A stretch of 64,000 nucleotides of DNA from Xanthobacteraceae bacterium (GTDB taxonomy: Bacteria > Pseudomonadota > Alphaproteobacteria > Rhizobiales > Xanthobacteraceae), in assembly GCA_022841625.1 (NCBI GenBank), contig JALHRD010000022.1, positions 21,669 to 85,668 on the forward strand, written 5' to 3'. Made by a program: the position numbers and the translations under genes. Position 1 is the stretch's first letter; every line of letters begins with the position of its first letter. Positions 44,987-52,728 of the stretch are shown one piece after another. Below the pieces are notes generated by a model. That model had not been told where the DNA came from and searched no databases. It worked only from the letters and a program-made list of their open reading frames with translations.

Positions 44987-45760
44987 GTGGAACTGGGCCT
45001 CAATTTCCCGTCAATGTTGGAACCGCAATTTTGGATTGCGGCCGGAAAAATCATTTGGATCAACATTCTGCTGTCGGGCGACAACGCGGTGGTCATCGCG
45101 CTGGCGTGCCGATCGCTTCCGCCGCGCAAGCGCTACTGGGGTATCTTGTTAGGTGCCGGTGCGGCAGTGGTGCTGCGCATTTTGTTCACCGGTATTGTTG
45201 CTCAGGCGATGGAACTGCCGTTCCTGAAATTGATCGGCGGCATTGCGCTGCTCTGGATCGCCGTCAACCTGGCAGCCCCCAGCGATGCGCAAGATGAAGG
45301 CTCCATTGAGGCCGGTACGAGTTTGTGGCGGGCTGTTCGGATTGTCGCGGTCGCTGACATTGTCATGAGCCTCGACAATGTCATCGCCATCGCGGCGGCC
45401 GCGCGTGGCGATTTGGTACTAATCGGTTTTGGGCTTGCGGTCAGCATCCCGATGATCGTCGCCGGCGCCGCCTTGCTGACGACGTTGCTCAACCGTTTCC
45501 CAATGCTGGTCTGGGCGGGCGCCGCATTGCTCGGCTGGGTCGCAGGCGAGATCATAATCGAGGACACGGCAGTCGCTGGCTATTTCGGCGCGGAGGTCGC
45601 GAGTGGCTTCCGCTATTTTGCTGCGGGAGCGGGTGCGGTCTTGGTGATTGGGGTCGCGCATCAAGTGACCAGGATGATGAAGCAGTATAGCCACAAAGTG
45701 ACCGTTGAAGCGGTTCCGGAGACGCTTAGAGCGGAGGAGGTCCATCGTCACAGCCTGTGA
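44987..45760 (+). CDS. TerC/YjbE-family membrane protein (second copy)
   Basis: The 257-residue protein has the paired motifs NILLSGDNAVVIALACRSLP and ADIVMSLDNVIAIAAAARG and about seven helices. GGAGG at 44976-44980 selects GTG 44987 as start, although the frame is open to 44867 over the kinase gene. It shares the architecture of the first TerC copy at 39493, with a longer C-terminal tail. A strong terminator follows at 45790. Confidence 0.88.
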   Translation: MELGLNFPSMLEPQFWIAAGKIIWINILLSGDNAVVIALACRSLPPRKRYWGILLGAGAAVVLRILFTGIVAQAMELPFLKLIGGIALLWIAVNLAAPSDAQDEGSIEAGTSLWRAVRIVAVADIVMSLDNVIAIAAAARGDLVLIGFGLAVSIPMIVAGAALLTTLLNRFPMLVWAGAALLGWVAGEIIIEDTAVAGYFGAEVASGFRYFAAGAGAVLVIGVAHQVTRMMKQYSHKVTVEAVPETLRAEEVHRHSL

Positions 45761-45789
45761 CTGCGGACAACACTGCATAGCTGAATCCC

Positions 45790-45825
45790 GACGGCGCACC
45801 CTAATGGTGCGCCGTCGTCGTTTGC
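45790..45825 (+). terminator. Rho-independent-type terminator
   Basis: GACGGCGCACC (45790-45800) pairs perfectly with GGTGCGCCGTC (45806-45816) across loop CTAAT, followed by GTCGTTTGCTT. It closes the second terC gene. Confidence 0.75.
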
Positions 45826-45895
45826 TTGGCGGGTTGTGGCCCCGCATGGCTGCCTGTTACAAGCCCATCAGCCTACCAGAACCCGTCAGGACAGC

Positions 45896-47062
45896 ATGCA
45901 ACGCAGCACCGATCGCATTCTCACCACCCATGTTGGCAGTCTGATCCGGCCGCCGGCCTTGCAGGAATTCCTGCGCGCCCGGCAAAAGGGCAGTGGCTTC
46001 GATCAAGCGGCCTATGATCGTTGCCTCACGGATTCGGTGGCTGCCATCGTTCGCGAGCAAGCGAACGCCGGGATCGATGTGGTCAGCGACGGCGAGTTCG
46101 GCAAAGCGATCAGCTGGTCGCAATACGCGCTGGAGCGTTTGAGCGGTTTTGAGCGGCGGCCGTTCCGGCCCGGCGACAATCAGTTTCAGCGTGGTGCCGA
46201 TCGCGAGAAATTCGCCGAATTCTATGCAGAGCTCGATGCCCGTGAAGGTGTTGCAACCACCTTGGATTCGGTCTGCGTCGGTCCGATCAGTTATAGCGGG
46301 CAAGCGCAGCTTCAGCGCGACATCGATAATTTCAAGGCGGCGTTGAACGGCGGCAAGGTTAGTGAGGCGTTCATGCCGGTGGCCGCGCCGGCGAGCGTTA
46401 TCCCGGATCGCAAGAACGAATTTTACAAGAGCGAAGACGATCTGCTTGAGGCCATCGCAAATGCGATGCGGACCGAATATCGTATGATCGTAGATGCGGG
46501 ATTTCTGGTCCAGCTCGACGATGCGCGCAATGCCGTGACTTACGACCGCATGGTGCCGCCGGCGAGCTTTGCCGATTATCGGCGATGGCTCGAACGGCAG
46601 ATAAACGTGATCAACCATGCGATCGCAGGATTGCCGGTCGATCGCATCCGCTATCATGTCTGCTGGGGAAGCTGGCCGGGACCGCATACCACCGACGTTC
46701 CGCTCAAGGATATTGTCGATCTAATTTTGAAAATCCGCGTCGGCGCCTATGTCATCGAAGGCGCCAATCCCAGGCACGAGCACGAGTGGAAAGTGTGGCA
46801 GGATGTCAAACTGCCGGCGGGAAGCGTGCTCATTCCGGGTGTGATCAGCCATGCCACCAATGTGGTGGAGCATCCCGAACTGGTGGCCGAGCGCGTGGTG
46901 CGCCTGGCCAAGCTCGTCGGCCGAGAGAACGTGATCGCGGGGACTGATTGCGGCTTCGCGCAGGGGCCGTTCCATCGTCGCGTCCACCCCTCGATCATGT
47001 GGGCAAAGTTCGAGGCCTTGGCCGCCGGCGCGCGGCTGGCGAGCCGGGAATTGTGGCGTTGA
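45896..47062 (+). CDS. MetE C-terminal-like (cobalamin-independent methionine synthase family) protein
   Basis: The 388-residue protein has THVGSLIRP, DVVSDGEFGK, VCVGPISYSG, HVCWGSWPGPH and GTDCGFAQ, matching the zinc-binding catalytic half of MetE. It lacks the N-terminal half (full MetE is about 750 residues). Such short forms methylate or demethylate small thiols or act in catabolism of methylated compounds. AGGA at 45889 supports ATG 45896. A Bug protein gene follows after 125 bases. Confidence 0.85.
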   Translation: MQRSTDRILTTHVGSLIRPPALQEFLRARQKGSGFDQAAYDRCLTDSVAAIVREQANAGIDVVSDGEFGKAISWSQYALERLSGFERRPFRPGDNQFQRGADREKFAEFYAELDAREGVATTLDSVCVGPISYSGQAQLQRDIDNFKAALNGGKVSEAFMPVAAPASVIPDRKNEFYKSEDDLLEAIANAMRTEYRMIVDAGFLVQLDDARNAVTYDRMVPPASFADYRRWLERQINVINHAIAGLPVDRIRYHVCWGSWPGPHTTDVPLKDIVDLILKIRVGAYVIEGANPRHEHEWKVWQDVKLPAGSVLIPGVISHATNVVEHPELVAERVVRLAKLVGRENVIAGTDCGFAQGPFHRRVHPSIMWAKFEALAAGARLASRELWR

Positions 47063-47187
47063 AGTTCGGGAATTCGGTCGGATTAAAGCGAATGTTATCT
47101 GCGAGACCGCTGCGGCCATCGGGTCGCATTGAATTGGCTGCCGCGCTCGCCTATCAAGCTCTTAATGCCTTTTCCGGGAGGATGGAT

Positions 47188-48162
47188 ATGACCGCTCTGC
47201 TGCGCGTTTTGGTGATGTTGGCATTGGTCCTGGTCGCGGGGAGCCGTGACACTTGGGCGCAAAACTATCCCGACAAGCCGGTGCGGGTGATCGTGCCCTT
47301 CGGCGCCGGTGGTCCCGCCGATGTTTTCGGCCGGGTTTTGGCGCAGCACCTCCAGGAGGCGCTCAAGCAGAATTTCGTGGTTGAGAACCGGCCTGGCGCC
47401 GGCGCCATCATCGGCACCGATGCGGTCGCGAAATCCGCGCCCGACGGCTACACGCTGCTGGTGATGTCGAATACGCACACCGCTAACGAGTCGCTGATTC
47501 CGGTCAGGCCCTATCAGCTCATGCGCGACTTCGTGCCGGTTTCGCCGATCAACGAGTCCGATGTGATGATGGTGGTCAACGCCGCCGCCGGCGTGAAGAC
47601 GCTGAAAGAGTTTATCGCGCTCGCCAAAGCGAAGCCCGGAGAGCTCAATTATGCATCGTCCGGTCCGGGCACGCCCTATCACATGGCCGGTGAATTGTTC
47701 AAAGCGATGACCGGCACCAACATCGTGCACGTCCCGCACAAGACTTCCGGCGATATGCGCACCAGTGTGCTTGGCGGGCATGTGCAGATGATGTTCGACG
47801 CGATCACGGTGCTCGCGCCGACGGTGCGGGAAGGCAAGCTGATTGCGCTCGGCACTAGCGGCAAGGTGCGCTCGTTGGTGATGCCGGAAGTGCCGACCAT
47901 CGCCGAGGCCGGCGCGCCCGGCTACGAGTCGACCATCTGGCTCGGCGTTATGGCGCCGGCGAAAACCCCGCAGCCGGTTGTTGACCTGCTCAACGCCGAA
48001 ATCCGCAAGATGATGGTGCGACCGGACATTCAGGCGGCTTGGGCCAAACAGGGCGCCAACCCCATGAATATGTCGCCCGCCGAATTCGACAAATACCTGC
48101 GCGCCGATATCGAGAAATGGGCGAAGGTGGTGGCGTTCGCGGGGCTCGCGCAGCCGAAGTGA
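47188..48162 (+). CDS. Bug/TctC family substrate-binding protein (orphan)
   Basis: Signal peptide (1-24), then YPDKPVRVIVPFGAGGPADVFGRV, FVVENRPGAGAIIG and PDGYTLLVM, the classic Bug signature. GGGAGG at 47176-47181 places the start at ATG 47188 (ATG 47182 overlaps it). Length 324. No TctAB genes are present. It may serve the MetE-like enzyme upstream. Confidence 0.9.
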   Translation: MTALLRVLVMLALVLVAGSRDTWAQNYPDKPVRVIVPFGAGGPADVFGRVLAQHLQEALKQNFVVENRPGAGAIIGTDAVAKSAPDGYTLLVMSNTHTANESLIPVRPYQLMRDFVPVSPINESDVMMVVNAAAGVKTLKEFIALAKAKPGELNYASSGPGTPYHMAGELFKAMTGTNIVHVPHKTSGDMRTSVLGGHVQMMFDAITVLAPTVREGKLIALGTSGKVRSLVMPEVPTIAEAGAPGYESTIWLGVMAPAKTPQPVVDLLNAEIRKMMVRPDIQAAWAKQGANPMNMSPAEFDKYLRADIEKWAKVVAFAGLAQPK

Positions 48163-48209
48163 GGTATTGTCTTCGCTCTCCGCTCGCTCCGGCCTCAGCC
48201 CGAGGAGCA

Positions 48210-48253
48210 TTGCCATAAGCGCGTTTGCGCGCGTCTTCGACGCGCTATGGCAA
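48210..48253. repeat. Imperfect inverted repeat, Rhizobiales intergenic type
   Basis: TTGCCATAAGCGCG (48210-48223) faces CGCGCTATGGCAA (48241-48253), complementary except for one missing T. The sequence resembles a short repeat I have seen in Bradyrhizobium-type genomes. It lies between two convergent genes (stops at 48162 and 48386) and may terminate both. Confidence 0.5.
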
Positions 48254-48385
48254 CGCGTCTCAAAGGCGGAATGGCTTGGACTGGGGCCTGAACGGTTCGC
48301 GACGCTCGGCCTTCGGCCTCGCTTCTCACCGTGAGGATCAAAAGCGCTTGGCGTGGCCTCATTGTCGTGATTCGATGCCCGCCGC

Positions 48386-49465
48386 TTACCGCCACGCGTC
48401 GATCGACACCGTCTTGCGATATTTCGCGCCCATGATGCGCCAGTAGGCGTTGGCCTCGCCGCCGACCACGACCACGTTGATATCCTTCTCCGGGAAAATC
48501 CGGATCGGCTCGTCCGCTTTGGCTTTGAGCCAGCTCGCCATCGGCTCCTGGCCGAAGGTCGCCCACGGGTACACGTAGTTCTGCACCAATTGCAGGTCCC
48601 AGTAGCGGCCGGCCGGCATTTCCGCGGTCTCATGAATAAAGCGGATCAGCTTGGCTTTGGTGTCGAAGCCGCCGCGATCGATGAATTGCTGCGCGGTCAG
48701 GGGATCGAGCAGCAGGCATGGCGTCGAATTGCCGTCGATGCCGGCCAGCATGTCACGCACATGTTCGCGCCAATATTTCTCGCGTAGCCCCAAACAGAAA
48801 GTGGTCGAGCGGCCGCCGTAGAAAATACTCACCGCGCTGTCGGTCGGTTTGAAGCCCTTCTGCACATGCAGGGGCTCCCATGGGCTGTCGTCTTCGTTCT
48901 CGGCGAAAGTGATGTTGTTATACGTGTAGCTGTTGCCCTGCGAGCCCATGAAGGAGACGCCCGGCTCGGAACCGCCTTGGAGATTCTGCGACAACAGCCC
49001 GTAGGCTCGCCCGATGGTGGCGTTGGCGTGGTTGTAGGGGCCCATCGCGCCGATGCCCCAGTTCATTTTGAGTTCTTTGCGGATCGGCCCGTTCACCACC
49101 ACCATCGCCGCCGATGATGAGGTGGTCGAACCGCGCGCAGACACTCCCGAAGCGGCCAGCGCCAGGATGACCGGGAAATATTCCGGCTGAGCGCCGGCCA
49201 TCACCGCGTTCACCGCCACTTTTTCGACCGTGTATTCCCAGGCGACGCGGAATTCGGTCGGCGCCATGCGGCCGACCACTTCGTCGGGCTTGTGGCTGGT
49301 GCGCGCCAGCATCTCCTGTACGCGCTTCTCGGTCGGAAGCACGATTGGGAGGAAGTCGGTCCAGCCATTGTCGTGGAATTGGCGCTGGAGGTTTTCTTCG
49401 GTGTCGGGCTCGACCAGTCGCGGCGTGGTGCGCTCGAACTCAGCGGTACTGACGTGTTCCGACAT
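48386..49465 (-). CDS. Conserved 359-aa protein of unknown function, partner of UGSC-like protein
   Basis: The protein has no signal peptide. Notable segments are NGWTDFLPIVLPTEKRV, SGVSARGSTTSSSAAMVVVNGP (Ser/Thr-rich loop) and GSQGNSYTYNNITFAENE. I recall proteins like this next to UGSC-family (seleno)proteins, but I cannot assign an activity. Only two cysteines are visible. The start is ATG 49465. It is downstream of the UGSC-like gene, separated by a palindromic element. Confidence 0.7.
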   Translation of the reverse strand: MSEHVSTAEFERTTPRLVEPDTEENLQRQFHDNGWTDFLPIVLPTEKRVQEMLARTSHKPDEVVGRMAPTEFRVAWEYTVEKVAVNAVMAGAQPEYFPVILALAASGVSARGSTTSSSAAMVVVNGPIRKELKMNWGIGAMGPYNHANATIGRAYGLLSQNLQGGSEPGVSFMGSQGNSYTYNNITFAENEDDSPWEPLHVQKGFKPTDSAVSIFYGGRSTTFCLGLREKYWREHVRDMLAGIDGNSTPCLLLDPLTAQQFIDRGGFDTKAKLIRFIHETAEMPAGRYWDLQLVQNYVYPWATFGQEPMASWLKAKADEPIRIFPEKDINVVVVGGEANAYWRIMGAKYRKTVSIDAWR

Positions 49466-49559
49466 ATTCTGGTGCCCCGCTTCCGAATTTCGCGATACCT
49501 CGCAGCACCCCCTGGACACGAACTTCGGAAGCAACGGGGCGCCAGCAAAGTTTTGGTTT

Positions 49560-49634
49560 TAGTACCGCTTTCGATTTGAAGTTCCTGATGAGTTTGCGGC
49601 GTCCGCTACAGGAACTTCAAATCGGCGGCGCTAG
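49560..49634. repeat. 75-bp palindromic element with CTAG-like ends (element C)
   Basis: GATTTGAAGTTCCTG (49573-49587) pairs perfectly with CAGGAACTTCAAATC (49609-49623). Outer flanks TAGTACCGC and GCGGCGCTAG are a loose inverted pair. Length and arm (GATTTGAxxTTC) recall element A at 10529. The TAG stop of the UGSC-like gene lies in the right end. Confidence 0.65.
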
Positions 49635-50248
49635 CCGTTCAGCGCGGTGGTAAGTCCCGCGATGACCTCCTGCATGACCGGCTTACCCGTGATCGGGTCC
49701 TTGCCATAGACATAGTCGCGCAACTCCGCTGCGGTCTTGCCCATCACCGGCATCGGCACGAAAGCGCGCTGCGCCTCCGGCAGGCCCGCCATTTTTGTCA
49801 CCGACTGCACCACGCGGTCGAATTTGTCGGTGTGCAGCGCCACCGTCGGCACGCCGTATTTGGTCTCGATCGTAATGGCATGGGTGGCGACCGCCGGCGC
49901 GCAATTGCTGCAATGGCCGACACCGACAATGGCCGCATCGCCATGGGCTTTGATCTCTTCCCAGGTCGTCTTGTCGTCGTGCTGATAGGTCGCCGAAAGT
50001 GAGATCATCTTGGTTTTGACGGCCGGCATATGGTCGGCAAACCAGGCTTGGATCTGTTTGAGCAGATCGATCGAGTCATCGAAGCGGCAGTCGACCAGAT
50101 AGATGGTCTTGCCGTCGAGACTCTCGGGCCGCGGCGCAAGCGTCTTCTTGTTGATCTTGGGCGGGAAGCCGACCGGATTCAGAACCGTGATTTTCTCGTC
50201 GAACGCGGCGCTGTTGGAGAGTTCATGCGGCGTGGTCGGCTTGTTCAT
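49631..50248 (-). CDS. UGSC-family protein, cysteine form (CSNC motif)
   Basis: The 205-residue protein has IVGVGHCSNCAPA at 107-119, with C113 and C116. This aligns with the U-G-S-C redox motif of UGSC-family (seleno)proteins, the first Cys standing where selenocysteine is found. An additional Cys is C54 (LVDCRFDDS). AGAGGGATT precedes ATG 50248. It lies 88 bases downstream of a CxxC flavoprotein gene, which fits thiol redox chemistry. Exact reaction unknown. Confidence 0.65.
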   Translation of the reverse strand: MNKPTTPHELSNSAAFDEKITVLNPVGFPPKINKKTLAPRPESLDGKTIYLVDCRFDDSIDLLKQIQAWFADHMPAVKTKMISLSATYQHDDKTTWEEIKAHGDAAIVGVGHCSNCAPAVATHAITIETKYGVPTVALHTDKFDRVVQSVTKMAGLPEAQRAFVPMPVMGKTAAELRDYVYGKDPITGKPVMQEVIAGLTTALNG

Positions 50249-50336
50249 GGCGAATCCCTCTACCTGGGCGGATTGATCGTAATTATAGGTCCGAAGGGGC
50301 GGCGGTGCCAGCCGATGGCGGACGGATTGATGCCGG

Positions 50337-51251
50337 TCAGGCGCGCGCCTTGAGGTAGCGCCAGGCGGCGATGGCGGCGGTGGCGCCATCGCCGGCGGCG
50401 GCCGTAAGCTGAGCGACCGAATGCGCCCGGATGTCGCCGGCCGCGAAAATGCCAGGAACCGAGGTCCGCATCATGCGGTCGGTCTCGATCTGGCCGTTCG
50501 CATCGAGCGCCACCAACGGGCCCAGGAATGCGGTATTGGCTGCAAGCCCGACATAGACGAACACGCCCTTGACTGGACGATCATAGGTCGTTGCGGTCGC
50601 GAGGTTGCGCAGGTTCACGGCCGCAACTCTATCGTCGCCGAGGATCGCCTCGACCGCGGTCGAGAGCGCGATTTCGATCTTGCCATGGGCGGTGACGCGA
50701 TCGATCAAGACGCGTTGCGCATCGAGCGTTGTGCCGCGATGGATAATGGTGACATGGGCGGCATGCTCGGCCAGCACCAGCGCCTCGTCGAGGGCGGAAT
50801 CGCCACCACCGATCACGCATACGTCTTGGCCGGCGAAGAAATGGCCGTCGCAGGAGGCGCAGTGCGACACGCCGCGGCCAATCAGGGCGGCTTCGCCCGG
50901 CACACCGAGCGGGCGCGGCGTTGAGCCGGCCGCGACAATCGCCGCGCGCGCCTTGATGGTCTCGGTTGCGGTGGCGACCATGCGCCAATCGCCATCGACG
51001 GCGATGCCGGTCACGTCGTCGAGAATGAATTCAGCGCCGGCCGCCTCGGCTTGCTCGTGCAGCAGCGGACCAAGTTCGGCGCCGGACAGGGCGTGCGGCA
51101 AGAAATTCTCGATCCGCTCGGCCGCGGCGATCTGGCCGCCGACGCCCATGCGCTCGACCGCCACCACCGTCAGGCCGTAGCGCGCCGCGTGGGTGGCGGC
51201 GGTCAGTCCGGCAACGCCGGCGCCGATCACGACCAGATCGATTTCCCGCAT
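50337..51251 (-). CDS. Thioredoxin-reductase-like FAD/NAD(P) flavoprotein
   Basis: The 304-residue protein has FAD-binding GAGVAGLTAA (10-19), redox CASCDG (131-136), NAD(P)-binding IGGGDSALDEA and a late GIFAAGDIR. This is the low-molecular-weight thioredoxin reductase architecture. AGGAATGACG precedes ATG 51251. Its genomic link to the CSNC protein suggests that it may reduce that protein rather than a general thioredoxin (inference). Confidence 0.87.
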   Translation of the reverse strand: MREIDLVVIGAGVAGLTAATHAARYGLTVVAVERMGVGGQIAAAERIENFLPHALSGAELGPLLHEQAEAAGAEFILDDVTGIAVDGDWRMVATATETIKARAAIVAAGSTPRPLGVPGEAALIGRGVSHCASCDGHFFAGQDVCVIGGGDSALDEALVLAEHAAHVTIIHRGTTLDAQRVLIDRVTAHGKIEIALSTAVEAILGDDRVAAVNLRNLATATTYDRPVKGVFVYVGLAANTAFLGPLVALDANGQIETDRMMRTSVPGIFAAGDIRAHSVAQLTAAAGDGATAAIAAWRYLKARA

Positions 51252-51670
51252 GTCGTCATTCCTGATAGGAGCGATGAACATGCATCGCCGTGGCTTCGAC
51301 GGCAACGCGTGTCCCAATGCGGCGCCTCTATCAACCGCTATGCACCGTCGCGGTGGATGGTTTTTGCTGCCACGCCAATGGCATGGCGGACAGCATCATA
51401 ATTTCGGTCGATAGTGGCTGACATTGCTTGCGATGTTGTCTGCTGGCCTCATAATTCATTCTCCGGCCCGTCCGCGCGATCAATGGCGGCCAGCATTGGC
51501 GACGCCGCTGCAATTGCATCGATATGCCGTAAAACTGTAAGATCGTCTCTCTAAGATATTGATCTAGAAGGTCAATCGATCGATTTTTGCGATCTTACAC
51601 CGCCCCGCGGCAGGTGTAAGAGTGTAAGATTATGAGGGCGGCGGGGCTTCGCGCTCGCCGGAGATTCCGC
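51252..51670. other. 419-base divergent intergenic region
   Basis: It lies between the flavoprotein gene (minus) and the Bug gene (plus). It contains the second TCTTACA/TGTAAGA array at 51536-51629 and an AT-rich segment at about 51530-51595. Apart from these I see no gene or other structure. Confidence 0.6.
51536..51629. promoter_or_regulatory. Four-half-site operator array, TGTAAGA/TCTTACA (copy 2)
   Basis: Half-sites are TGTAAGA at 51536-51542, TCTTACA at 51593-51599, and TGTAAGA at 51615-51621 and 51623-51629. Read on the minus strand, the gaps are 1, 15 and 50 bases, against 0, 16 and 49 for the array at 6983-7075. The tandem pair ends 41 bases before the Bug start at 51671, where a bound protein would affect its promoter or leader. 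Confidence 0.7.
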
Positions 51671-52711
51671 ATGAAGTTCAGGGCGTGCGCAAGGCTTGTT
51701 GCCGCAGCGGTTGTGGCGTCGGCGATGTTGGTTGCTGCGCCGGCGCATGCCGATGAAGAAGTGGCGGCATTTTACAAAAGCAAGACCGTAACCATGGTGG
51801 TCGCGACCGCCTCGGGTGGCGGCGTCGACCTGATCGGCCGGCTGGTGGCGCGGCATCTGCAAAATCATATCCCCGGCAAGCCGGTGATTGTGGTGCAGAA
51901 CATGCCGGGCGCCGGCGGTGTGCAGATGGCCAATAATTTGTTTAACGCTGCCGCTCGCGACGGCACGGTGATCGGCGCGCCGCTCAATGGCATGCCGACC
52001 AGCCCGTTGCTGGCGCCCAAGATCTCGCGCTTCGATCCGACCCAGTTCCACTGGCTCGGCAGCATGTATCGTTCCAACAACGTCGCCTATGTTTGGCACC
52101 AGGCGCCGGTGCAAAGCCTCGACGACCTCAAATCCAAGGAAGCGATTATCGGTACGGCGGGCCCGGGCTCGGGCTCCTATGATCTCTCAGTGCTGTCGCG
52201 CGAAGTCCTCGGGCTGAAATACCGTTTGGTGCGCGGCTACAAAAGTTCGACTGACATCAATCTTGCCATGGAGCGCGGCGAGATCCATGCGCAGATCGTC
52301 GGCTGGGACAGTCTCAAGGCGCAACGGCCGGAATGGGTGCGCGACAAGACCATCACCGTCATCGGACATTTCAGTCTGGAGGACCCGCTGGAGTTGCGTC
52401 CGTTCGCTCGCATTGTCGATCTTGCGCAAACCGATGACGACCGGCAGGCGCTGCGGCTGGTGCTGGCGCGCCAAGCCCATGGGCGGCCGTATTTTCTGCC
52501 GCCGGAGACGCCGGCCGCGCGGGTCAGCGCATTGCGCCGCGCATTCGACGCCACCATGCGCGATCCCGCCTTCGTGGCGGATGCCGCGGCCATGAAGGTC
52601 GACATTGACCCGATGACCGGGGAGGCCGTACAGGCGCTGGTGGGGCAGGTGCATCGCACCACTCCCGCCGCGGTGGTCGAGCGGGTCCGCAAGTTGATGG
52701 AAGCACCGTGA
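51671..52711 (+). CDS. Bug/TctC-like substrate-binding protein, FYKSK subtype
   Basis: The signal peptide begins at ATG 51671 (MKFRACARL to APAHA, about 1-27), with GGAGA upstream; the in-frame ATG 51632 overlaps the operator and is unlikely. Mature motifs: AAFYKSKTVTMVVATASGGG, NHIPGKPVIVVQNMPGAGG and HWLGS. Length 346. It is first of the operon Bug - CoA transferase - Bug - thiolase-like - DUF35, which suggests uptake of an acid then activated to a CoA thioester. Confidence 0.85.
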   Translation: MKFRACARLVAAAVVASAMLVAAPAHADEEVAAFYKSKTVTMVVATASGGGVDLIGRLVARHLQNHIPGKPVIVVQNMPGAGGVQMANNLFNAAARDGTVIGAPLNGMPTSPLLAPKISRFDPTQFHWLGSMYRSNNVAYVWHQAPVQSLDDLKSKEAIIGTAGPGSGSYDLSVLSREVLGLKYRLVRGYKSSTDINLAMERGEIHAQIVGWDSLKAQRPEWVRDKTITVIGHFSLEDPLELRPFARIVDLAQTDDDRQALRLVLARQAHGRPYFLPPETPAARVSALRRAFDATMRDPAFVADAAAMKVDIDPMTGEAVQALVGQVHRTTPAAVVERVRKLMEAP

Positions 52712-52728
52712 CGGTGCAGGGAGAGACG

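Noticed and set aside
47095..48633. 512-residue open frame on the minus strand opposite the Bug gene
   Set aside because: It is rich in His and Arg with no domain, and it lies antisense to a gene with a signal peptide and family motifs. It is a high-GC shadow frame.
49631..50248. Selenocysteine at the UGSC position
   Set aside because: The motif codons read TGC...TGC (Cys); there is no in-frame TGA, so it is a cysteine form.
51632..51670. Upstream start ATG 51632 for the Bug gene
   Set aside because: It abuts the operator, lacks a ribosome site and adds an Arg-rich stretch before the signal peptide.
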